A stretch of 64,000 nt of DNA from Vicia villosa (lineage: Eukaryota > Streptophyta > Magnoliopsida > Fabales > Fabaceae), in assembly GCF_029867415.1 (NCBI RefSeq), contig NW_026706174.1:124001-188000 (forward strand), in the 5' to 3' direction. Numbering within the stretch: the first letter of the stretch is position 1; each line of letters opens with the position of its first letter. The notes beneath the pieces are model-generated. The model was not told the DNA's origin. It did not search any database and was given only the letters and a program-made list of their open reading frames with translations. Positions 54,348 through 64,000 of the stretch are shown one piece after another. The translations under genes and the position numbers were made by a program.

Positions 54348-57300
54348 CGTCATACCCCAAAATTTTCTCATACTATTTCTCTTGTTCAAATTCAAATCAA
54401 GGTACAGTGTTCAAAGACATCTCTCCTAAGCAAGGATCAGGGTTTTGTTATTCAGAGGAAAGATCACTGAACTAGAGGCTCCAAGACAGTTCATATGGTC
54501 TATAGTATTTCAAATTAACTCCATGACAAAATTCAGGGCTCAATTCAAAAGAATGATCACTCGATTGCTCAGAAAGTCAACAATCGACTAATTTGACCTA
54601 AAAGTCAACTGTAGTCAAAATACTTTCAAAATTCTTGATTTTTTGTCAACATCCTTATTTTGAAGTATCATTCATCATTTGATCAAGGATTGATCATGAT
54701 TCGTCAAGGAAAGCTTAGAAATCAACAGAACCTAAAGCTTCTAAATTAGGGTTTTCTAGAAGAAAGTTAACTGAACTTTGACCAGTCATAACTCCTACAT
54801 GGAACATCAAAAATTTCCCATACAAAGCTTATTTTGAAGGAAATTGAATTCTCTACAACTTTGTCTCTCACATGCCAGGTCCAAAAATTCTTCATTTGGA
54901 AGATATAATCCAATACATTACAGGTCCCTCTAAAGGATCGCGAAAAAGTCATTTTTTCTCAAAGCTCATTACATGAACATGGAAGATTCAATTGAGATGA
55001 AACCAAAAGGAGCCTCTATGGGACTCTTTGAGCTTTCGAAAAAGTCCTATAACACCTTCATAAGATAAAAATTGAGGAAGATATGATGCTCGGAAGGTGG
55101 TCGATTTTCAAGAAAAAAGAAAACCCTAATAAGCATATTTCCAATTTTTGAGTAATGGGCTTACATTTTTTAGCTTCTCACGTGATTATGAGCCCAAGAG
55201 AAGTCCATGGTTTAAATATTTTATTTTTTTGTGATATTATATCATTTTATGTTGGATTTTAATTATTTAAAATCAAATAAAATCGAATAAATTACAAAAT
55301 AATTATTTAAGTATGGGATCAATTTTTTGACTAAAATCTAGATCCAATGGACAAGATTGATTGAAAAATATGCAAGAAATAGGTTTGGAATCAAAAGTAG
55401 AAAGATTTCCACAAAATTTCAATCAAATCTTTTTGTATTTCCATGTCACCTAATAGATTCAATCTCTAACTCAATTCTTGACCTAATTCCATTCATTATA
55501 AATAACTAAGCTCATCCATGCAGTAAGAGGACGAAAAAGTGGGGAGGAGAGCCAAGGACAAGGGTTCAAGGTTATGCAAAATTGTTCAAAACAAGGGCAA
55601 CCTCAAAGATACATCCCAGCAAGTTTCAAACGAAGTCAAGCAATCATTCATCATCCTTAGGCTTCCATGAACGCATCTACACTATTGTTGAAGCCTGAAG
55701 CACGTGGAAAAGGGTTTCACGACTACCATTGGTTTGGTTTCATGTTCGAAATTTCAAACTCTCAATACACGCATTATAAATAATTTCTATTCATATATTC
55801 ATGTTCATGGCACTGTTCAGGGACGTTTTGAATAATTTTTATTAAGCTTTAGTGCAGGTATTGACGTTTGCCATTGTTAGGGCAAAAACGTTTTGTTCTT
55901 CGAGCCTGCCATTACAGCCAGTTTCAGTACCTAAAAATCGCATCATTTAATTTGTGAGGACCAAAACAGGTAATCTGGGCACTTTGTGTGTTTATTCTAA
56001 TCAAACTTTACGGATTTAAGTTTTGCAGGTTTTACTATTTGTGAGGATACAAAAGGTTAGAGCCACACATTGATGTTCTGTTTTCTCTAATATAAACGCC
56101 ATATTTATGAAAACAATTGGTTCCGTGTTGTTCCCCTTTTGGAGATCTTCAATTTTGGTCTTTATATCGTGTGGTTTCATGAAGAGATCAGAGAGATATA
56201 TTGATTGGAAGTTGGGTGAAAGTCACATAAATCCTGCGTTTGCTGATGGTTCACGATTCAAGCTTTGTTCCCATGAGGAAGATGACCGCGTGTCATCATA
56301 CAATTGGTCCACTATTTTTTTGTCTTCTAGCGATGGATTTGTGTGCAGGCGTGATTGGTTGTTCAAAGCCGGCGCCTCCTCTCTCCTTCTTTAATTGGCT
56401 ATTCGAAATCTCCAGGGAGGGCCCACGCGTGACTTTCTTTTTTACTTCCCATTTAGCTTTTCTTTTTCCTATATAATATTTCATTATTGTTATATTATTG
56501 ATTAATATTTGTAGCCTGCATGGAAAGAAGGAAGTGAAGGTAACCAAGGTGTCCCAGTTTCGAATCCCAGTGACGCCACTTTAATTTTTATGAAGACTCC
56601 CTGCGTGATTCAGTACATACAGTCACACACATGGCCATGGTGTATCTCACACGTCGACCGTCTGATTCCAGTCAGTCGACCGTCTGATTCCAGTCAGAGA
56701 CGATCAAACGCTCATGGGTCCGCAAGTCCACCATAGACTCCTCAACTGTACCGCATCCAATAATACGCCCATGTTCCTTTAATTTTATTTTTTTATTTTC
56801 TATTATTTATTTCTTTTCCTTTTCTTTGTTTGTTTTAGTTATTTCTTTCTTTTAAAAATCTCAAACCTTTTAAAAATTAGCTTTTTGGATGATTAATTAA
56901 ACAATATAATTAGCTTAATTATATAATTAATTAGGATTAATAATTTAATTAGTTAGATAAATATTTTCAAATTAGGATTAATAAGATTAATTTAGGTTTT
57001 CAATCAACCTCTTATAAACTTGTTCTTTGCAATCTTGATTTTCTCGCGATTTCTCTTCTCATCCCAAAACTCTATGAATGTCGCATGCTTGGTTCTTATT
57101 TATTTAATTGCCATTTATTTAATCATTTACTTTCCGTCATTTAAATTCTAGAAGGTGTATAGGTCGCTCATTTGATTTTTGGTGTAATAGTAATTAGGGC
57201 CTTTAATTCCTCGCACTTTACTTTTCGTATCCCCCAATTTTTGGTTATGTACCCCCTAATCCCGAAGCTCTGTAATAGCATAGGATTTAATTTCCGCAAT

Positions 57301-58217
57301 TTATTTCCTGTCAATAATTAACTGCGTGGTTAGTAATTTAGGGAGTGACAACTTATTAATTGGACTTAATTCACCTAACTCAAGATAAATACTCGAATCT
57401 AACTCACCTGATTGCCGCACACACTCACCTTTAGGGTACCTCTGTTGTTGGCTGTTGCCTTCAATTTCGATCAAATAGTCAAGTCCCTTCGAGCGTAGGG
57501 ATACCTTAGCACCTGCCGCCTTCGATAAAATCATCATAGTCCCTCGATATAAATATCATAGTCCCTTCGAGTTGCCTACGATAAAAAATGATCTCGTCCC
57601 TCGATGTTGCCTCGATAAATGATGATCGTCCCTTCGAATGCTAAGGTATCCTTAATGTTGCCTAAATGACTATTATATCCTTCCCTTAGACTACCTGCCC
57701 TCTTCATGGCAAGGGACAGTCTTGTGGCAAACGATAATTTCTCGATGACCCTTCACATCCAATTGAAAGACTTCCTGCCCTCTCATGGTATGGATAGATC
57801 CTTTCGCCCGAAAGACTTAAAGAACAAGAAAGAAAACTTAGCGTAGGTAGTTCTCAATTGCTTGCTCGCACATTCAAAATCAAATTAATTTTCACACCTC
57901 TCTTTTAAAAACAATTTCAAAACAAGGCTACGCTTATTTACAAGCTAAAGTCCTTAACGAAATATTTTTACTATTCACACACGACACTTTTCAAACAATT
58001 CAAACAAACAAGTGAGCTAAGCAATTAAGAGCCCATGGATAACCATGGATGCAAAGGGTACCTTACACCTTCCCTTTGTATAACCTACCCCCCGAACTCA
58101 AAGTCTTTTCAAAGGTCTTTCCTGTTCTTTTTGCCTTTCTAATTTGGATAAAATAAAAGTCGGTGGCGACTCTTGCTATCCGTACATTTCGATAAAAAGT
58201 CAGTTCACCGTATTACA
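54348..58217 (+). repeat. Element C LTR2 (shared, apparently recombinant)
   Basis: 3,870 bp, begins CGTCATACCCC (first T changed to C) and ends TATTACA. It is followed by a second PBS (58222-58239), not by flanking DNA, so this LTR joins two C units. Left part (to about 56600) differs from LTR1 by about 3 percent, right part by under 1 percent. It carries a 22-bp local duplication near 56663-56695 and retains the two segments missing from LTR1. Confidence 0.92.
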
Positions 58218-58221
58218 GAAT

Positions 58222-58239
58222 TGGCGACTCTGCTAGGGA
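58222..58239 (+). other. Second element C primer binding site
   Basis: TGGCGACTCTGCTAGGGA, identical to that at 38918-38935, shows that an internal region follows LTR2. Confidence 0.85.
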
Positions 58240-59455
58240 TGCTTTCGAATTAAAAGAGGGGTTACCTTAAAGTTTAGGATCACTTAAATGTTTGCTTTGC
58301 TTGCTTTATTTTAAAGGTTGTTTGGGAATTAACTGAAGGACGAATCCTACACCCGGATTCGAGTACACTTAAGATTAGGAGTGGTATAGTCATGGCGACC
58401 TCTTTCACATATGTGGGAGATGAGTCAATATGAAGTTCACGCTTGAGTTAGGACTCCATAGCATATGCACACCTTTCTCAAATGAGGGGGGTCTATGTAT
58501 GTGTCTACGGGTGCGCCGGAGCTCAAGGACCTTTAGTTACCCTTAACCCTTCCTGGCCTTTAGGAACTTAGTGGGGGACTACTCTTGACAAATGTTGAGA
58601 ACTAGTCGCTACCCGATGCTACAATTCAGATAGGACCTTTCTCAAAGTATCATTGCATGATGCGAATATATCATGTCCGAGGGTGCTTTAGAAGGGCTGA
58701 CAATTCTGGATAACTTGTAGAACCCGTTGCTGAAATCTCCTTATCCATAGAAATACCCTTGGGAAGGACACCTGATCAGACCCCATGCAAGCCTTAAGCC
58801 AAAAATTGTGTGACTTGTGTGACTTGCGTGACTTGCCTGTGTTTGCTACTAACCTTCGTTTCCTTGCAGATTTTGTTAAAATGACATGTTTGTCCTTACT
58901 ATCTCACACTACGCCTAATACACTGCATTCACATGACATCATGACATCATAAGCATAACATGATTTAACTAACCCTTTCAAGGATCTTAGTAATTTAGGG
59001 CGCACAATTTCAGGTGCTCTTATCAAGGACTGAACTCCTATATAGGGGAAAGAGGATTTATTTTCCTCTGGCCACGTACCTTCCAATTCAAAGACACCGC
59101 ACCTATTAAGGGGCAAAAGGATTTATTTTCCTTTGGCCTTATGCCTTCCAATTCAAAGGCTCAGTACCTATCAAGGGGCAAGAGGATTTATTTTCCTCTA
59201 GCCATGTACCTTCAAATTCAGAGATATCCTGAATCAGAGGCGATGACCCACTCGATATGGTGAGCTTGATTATCAAAGAAGGACATTCAAAGACAAAGAC
59301 TAAGATCCTTTAGACGAAGTAGTGACCAGTCATTTCCTGATGTCGCAAACTAAATTTCCTAACGATCCTTGAAAACATTGCATCAACATTCATAAACATT
59401 GCATCACAGGTTTCCACCACAGGTTTCTCACTTCCTTGCTGTTTATTCCAGCATC
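58240..59455 (+). other. Element C leader, second copy, with hairpins
   Basis: A copy of 38936-40152 with about 1-2 percent changes. The three leader hairpins recur with stems at 59051-59069 (AGAGGA/TCCTCT), 59116-59134 (AAAGGA/TCCTTT) and 59181-59199 (AGAGGA/TCCTCT). A C-to-A change at 59049 removes part of the outer GGC arm of the first unit. Confidence 0.7.
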
Positions 59456-60217
59456 ATGAATCTCGAGCAATCCGTCAAAGACCGTCAAGCTCAGAAAGCC
59501 CACTTTCAAGTTTTGATTATGAACTTAGCCAAGGGGCAAGACGAGTTGAAAAACCTTGTTAACCTAGAAGAAAAAGGATCAGCATACGCAACAAAGTTGA
59601 TTCCGTGGCACATGCCGCTGTCTCAAGTTCTACAATAATTGCTCAGTCGGAGCTTGATAACTCTATTGCCTCCGTATTCCATTGCTGCCAATCTTGCTCC
59701 TGGGTACAAATACAATGCAAGATGTACTTATCAGTCGAATAGTCCTGGCCATGATACCGAAGATTGTGGACCATGGACGCATAGTATTCAAGACTTAATC
59801 GATGACGAGATCACTGATTTCAATTCCCCTGAGGAACCTCATACGACTGATGTTGCACATAACCAAAAAGGCCTTAATGAACGCAACCAATTCGCTAGGG
59901 AAGTTCTGATCTCTACACCAGCTCCACAACAACGACGCAAGCCAGATGCACATAAGCGTCAATTCACCAAAATTAATATGACATTGGCTCATGCATCACA
60001 ACATCTGTTGAAGATCGAATTGATTACTCTGAGGGACCCTCCTAAGAATCCTAACACCTACACTCCTGGCTATAAACTCAACCCGAGGTGTGCATTCCAT
60101 TCCAACAGTCATGGACATTACACAAACAATTGCTGGATCATTAGAGCTACTTTCATAAGCAAATTTCTTTTCTGTTTGTTTAAACATTTGACTCATGATA
60201 GACATTATCTGTCTTAA
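59456..60217 (+). pseudogene. Element C gag stub, second copy
   Basis: A copy of 40153-40914, with the same internal TAA (59636-59638) and the same two zinc-knuckle-like segments. About six substitutions separate the two copies across the 820-bp interval. The shared TAA predates the duplication. Confidence 0.75.
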
Positions 60218-61417
60218 TAATCATCATCAGTGCATTGCATATGTTTGTCTTGAATAAATTATTTTGCTATCACTCATCTAAACTTCATCTTTACTTTGCA
60301 TATGATTTATGATACTCAACTCCTGCTAAAGCTGTATACCTTTTGAGGGAGGATGACAAAAACGATACCACAACCTCATACAATATGCTTTTGAGAGGAC
60401 TATGCTGACGATGTACATGCATTGTTTCAATTCCTAAACAGCGGAGATATAAGGATGTTAATCCCTCGTCAACCCCTTTGAGCCTACGAAGTAGAAGTTT
60501 CTTTCTTGTACTAATCAAAACCCTTGATCATAACCTGGGGCAGGGTAGTTCTCAGTTAATTTGGTTGTGCATTCTATTTTAAGAGAATTATTCAGTACAC
60601 CTTTCAACAAAGGTTTCAATCACAAGCGTTCATCCGTACACATCAAAGAAGTGTTGGAGATGTCAATCAAAATCCAATGATGGTTCATCGATCATTGAGT
60701 AAGGCAGTCAATATCTTTAAAAAAAAATGACGAAAAACATACATACAAAGAAAAGCCTGCTAAGTCAAAAAAAATCAAAAAGAAGACTTAGTCAAAAATC
60801 AAGGCATCCCACTGACTGTAAGCTCAAAATAGACAGTTCAGGCAAAAGTTAGGGATATCAAAAGGATGAAAAAAGAGAAGTCAATAAATTCCTGAACAAG
60901 ACATTGTTGTGACTACCAAAAGGAAGAAGTGACTGCCATCTCAAAAGTTCTCTTTGCTTGTAAACCATCATCATTATCAAAGGTGCAAATCCAAAAGTCT
61001 CCTAGAAACTGAATGCGTAAGTTGAATTAAATGAGCTTAGGGTTGAAGATCATCACGAAGAGGGGTGGGTACAATCAAATTTTGAGCCTTTATCCTTTGT
61101 TTCTTAAACCGTGAACCGAGCCACGTTACAACCCTTAAAAGTCCTAATTGAAGCATGGTTAGTTCGAAAGCATACTGTCACCAAAAAAGTATCCTGACTC
61201 CTTAAGGTTTACCACAAATGCTGAGTTGACACTTCATTTTTTACAAACATCACGTTTTTATAAACATCATGCTTTTACATATCCAGTTTTAATGTTTTTC
61301 AACAAACTCAAGACAGACATATGCATTGCATCTCATGAATTCATTATTAAACATATTTTGCTACATAATTTGAAATGTTAGCATCAGAAAGAATCTGCAC
61401 AGAGTACGATTAATGAC
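60218..61417 (+). other. Element C post-gag region, second copy
   Basis: A copy of 40915-42114. Hairpins recur at 60760-60791 (CTAAGT/ACTTAG) and 60812-60841 (CTGACTGT/ACAGTTCAG). Ends at the same TAAAA site (61418-61422) followed by copia D2. Confidence 0.7.
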
Positions 61418-61422
61418 TAAAA

Positions 61423-63566
61423 TGTTAGAACAAGATTTGTTCTGATCAATATTCTTAGTTTTGATGATAACAAGGATATGAATTTTGTGTGAGATAATGT
61501 GGTACTCTAATACATTGCAATTTCCTTTTCAGGAAATATATAAAGAGTATGCACAAATCAGCGCTCAGAAGCTTTGTCTCAGAAGGTTCAGCATGCAACA
61601 TCAGAACATGGTCTGGCAAGACATCAGAAGATGGTCAAGGCAGAATCAGAACATGGGTCTATGGAAGCATCAGAAGAACTTGAGATCAGAAGCAGAAGCA
61701 CTGAAGTTCTCATGGTATCACGCTCAGAAGTACTTCAAGGTCAGAAGACAAGAAGATGCTATGCACCAAGCTGTTTGACTCTGATGATATTCAAATGTTG
61801 TATACACAAACATCATATCAGAAGAAAGTACAGGTGGCAGGCTACGCTGACTGACAAAAGGAACGTTGGAAGCTATTAAAGGCAACGTCAGTAGACACAG
61901 CGTGAACAAGGCTCGAGGTAGTTGACAAAAGCGTGAAACATTAAATGCAATGCTGTACGGAACACGCAAAGCATTAAATGCTCCCAACGGTCATCTTCTC
62001 AAGTGCCTATAAATATGAAGTTCTAATGAGAAGCAAGGTAGACGATTTGCTAACAATTAACTTGCTGAAACGCTGTTCAACTCAAAGCTCAGAAACTTCA
62101 TCTTCATCAAAGCTCACTACATTGCTGTTGTAATATTTTAGTGAGATTAAGCTTAAACGTTAAGAGAAATATCACTGTTGTGATTATAGCTTTTCAGAAG
62201 CATTTGCAATACTCTTAGAATTGATTACATTAATTTGTAAGTAACTAGAGTGATCAAGTGTTGATCAGGATACTCTAGGAAGTCTTAGCTTGTGTCTAAG
62301 CAGTTGTATTTAGAGTGATCACGTGGTGGTCAGGATACTCTAAGAAAGTCTTAGCTTGTGTCTAAGCATTTGTTCCTAGAGTGATCAGGTTGTGATCAGG
62401 ATACTCTAGAAGACTTAGTCGTGGGCTAAGTGGAAAACCATTGTAATCTGTTGCGATTAGTGGATTAAATCCTCAGGTGAGGTAAATCACTCCGTGGGGG
62501 TGGACTGGAGTAGTTTAGTTAACAACGAACCAGGATAAAAATAACTGTGCAATTTATTTTTATCGTCCAAGTTTTTTAACTACACTTATTCAAACCCCCC
62601 CTTTCTAAGTGTTTTTCTATCCTTCAATTGGCATCACAGCGCCGGTTCTAAGGTGCAAGCATTTAACCGTGTTTAGAAAAGATTCAGGAAGAGAAAAACG
62701 CTTTAGTATAAGATGGCTGGTGAAACTCAAACAAATCCATCTGCATCTACATCTGGCTCTGCTGAGCAATACAATGGTAACAATGGTTATACTAGACCAC
62801 CAGTATTTGATGGTGAAAACTTTGAATACTGGAAAGATAAACTGGAAAGTTACTTTCTTGGTCTAGATGGTGAACTATGGTATCTTCTGATGGATGGTTA
62901 CAAACATCCAGTGAAAGCTAATGGTGTAAGGCTTACCAGGCAAGAAATGGATGATGATCAGAAGAAGCTTTTCAAGAATCATCATAAATGTAGGACTGTT
63001 TTGCTGAATGCTATCTCTCATGCTGAGTATGAGAAGATATCTAACAGGGAAACTGCCTATGATATATATGAGTCATTGAAAATGACCCATGAGGGAAATG
63101 CTCAAGTCAAAGAGACAAAAGCTCTTGCTCTAATCCAGAAGTACGAAGCCTTCAAGATGGAGGATGATGAAGATATTGAGAAGATGTTCTCAAGATTTCA
63201 AACTCTGACTGCTGGATTGAGAGTTTTGGATAAAGGCTACACCAAGGCTAATCATGTAAAGAAGATTATCAGAAGCTTACCCAGAAGATGGGGTCCAATG
63301 GTGACTGCATTCAAGATTGCCAAGAATCTGAATGAAGTTTCTTTGGAAGAGCTTATAAGTGCCTTGAGAAGCCATGAAATAGAGCTGGATGCAAACGAGC
63401 CTCAGAAGAAAGGTAAATCTATTGCATTAAAATCTAATATTAAAAAATGCACTAACGCTTTTCAGGCTAGAGAAGAAGATCCTGAAGAATCAGAATCTGA
63501 AGAAGAAGAAGATGAACTGTCCATGATCTCCAAAAGGGTAAACCAACTCTGGAAGAGCAAGCAAAG
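61423..63566 (+). mobile_element. Copia D2: 5' part of the duplicated SIRE element
   Basis: LTR 61423-62626 (TATA box 62008-62015), PBS-like TGGCATCACAG at 62629-62639, then gag. It sits after the same TAAAA target site as D1. The copy is cut at 63567 by another insertion. Pol would lie beyond the window. Confidence 0.9.
62713..63566 (+). pseudogene. Copia D2 gag, intact until cut by an insertion
   Basis: 284 codons of SIRE-type gag without a stop, starting MAGETQTNPSASTSG. At the places where D1 has three nonsense codons, D2 has glutamate codons (63091, 63493, 63502). The frame meets foreign sequence at 63567, runs 28 more codons and ends at 63651; the zinc knuckle is thus separated. As truncated, it keeps only the capsid part. 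Confidence 0.88.
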
Positions 63567-64000
63567 TGATCAGTGCATTTTGATGCACATTCCTCTACGT
63601 TTGTACTTATACATTTCCATGGTTTGCTTGTCTTATTTTTGTATTTTATAATGTTTTTATATTTTAATTTATTTTTATTGTTATTTGATTTTCGTATTTA
63701 ATTTTCAGCATTAGCAGTCTGCACGGAAACGATCATATCTGGAGTTCCAGGAGTCCGATTGAGGCGTTCTAATAATCGTCGGAAAGCTAAGAGAAAGAGC
63801 TACAATTCTTATGTTGGAGTCGAAGTCAGAATCGGACTGTAGCAGGGCCAGAAAATTCGTTGAAGTTGCAGCACTCGTTTATTTAAGTTTCGGGTCATTA
63901 GTTTTGGGCCTGGGTCGTATGTTCGACCCAGTTGGTTTGTAAAACGGGTTGTACTATTTCCCCTTAGGGTAGCAGCCGCGTTACTGATTATCACCATTCA
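63567..64000 (+). mobile_element. Start of another LTR-like insertion
   Basis: Copia D gag sequence stops after 'GAGCAAGCAAAG' and new sequence starts 'TGATCAGTGCATTTTGATGC'. The TG start suggests an LTR. Lineage is uncertain; an Athila-like gypsy LTR is possible. No second boundary is in the window and no ORF of interest exists. Confidence 0.55.

Larger units (their letters stand above)
35351..58217 (+). mobile_element. Element C, first unit: non-autonomous Ogre relative hosting copia D1
   Basis: LTR1 35351-38913, tRNA-Arg PBS, untranslated leader, gag stub (40153-40914), a 3' non-coding region with tandem repeats, PPT, then LTR2. The internal part without copia D1 is about 5.1 kb and has no protease, RT, RNase H or integrase. 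LTR start (TGTCATACCCC), PBS, PPT context, gag zinc motif and 3' UTR repeat unit match Ogre, so it is a deletion derivative. The LTR2 boundary is shared with the second unit (54348 onward). Confidence 0.85.

Noticed and set aside
35351..64000. Independent insertions of two C and two D elements
   Set aside because: Identical nested insertion site, shared internal TAA and a shared middle LTR are better explained by one duplication.

Overview
This is plant nuclear DNA made almost entirely of nested LTR retrotransposons. I found no bacterial-type gene, rRNA gene or CRISPR array. The main element is a Ty3/gypsy Ogre (Tat lineage): LTRs of about 4.7 kb, an extra ORF before gag, a tRNA-Arg primer site, an intron before reverse transcriptase and tandem repeats in the 3' UTR. 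Ogre abundance together with SIRE/Maximus-type Ty1/copia elements suggests a legume, most likely tribe Fabeae (pea, vetch, lentil, Lathyrus); the species is inference.

Layout. 1-5624: the 3' part of an old Ogre-type LTR, split by a solo LTR at 1302-2704 (perfect TSD) and a probable second one at 4426-5447. 5696-~6040: a CACTA transposon end. ~6600-35350: a decayed Ty1/copia element (called B), split in gag by a 25-kb Ogre (called A, 6954-32267). Ogre A is nearly complete: LTRs, PBS, ORF1, gag-pro, a 266-bp in-frame intron, RT/RNase H/integrase, 3' UTR repeats and PPT. Its 3' LTR is itself split by a 4.2-kb solo LTR on the minus strand (26635-30807) that carries a fragment of a host DUF668/PSK-SIMULATOR-like gene. 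35351 onward: a non-autonomous Ogre relative (called C) inserted in the RNase H end of copia B. C has a stub of gag and no pol, and contains a 10.3-kb SIRE-type copia (D1, 42120-52436). From 54348 the C LTR, C internal region and copia D repeat in the same order (D2 from 61423) until a new insertion at 63567 runs off the window.

History read from junctions: copia B; Ogre A into B and C into B (order unknown); a minus-strand LTR into A; D into C; duplication of C+D by unequal LTR recombination; then insertion at 63567. The middle C LTR (54348-58217) looks like the recombinant LTR: its left 2.2 kb differs from LTR1 by about 3 percent and its right part by under 1 percent.

Function. Ogre A is the only element here with nearly complete machinery; I see one stop in RNase H and a damaged ORF1 N-terminus. 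C shares A's primer site, LTR ends, polypurine context and untranslated-region motifs, so it is a plausible trans-mobilised partner. The least explained signals are non-coding: hairpins with compensatory stem changes after the Ogre pol stop and in the C leader, a second copy of the 10-nt PBS core inside the U5 end of Ogre-type LTRs, tRNA-like A/B boxes in LTR sequence, and a 55-codon two-helix ORF intact in both Ogre A LTRs behind its own TATA box.
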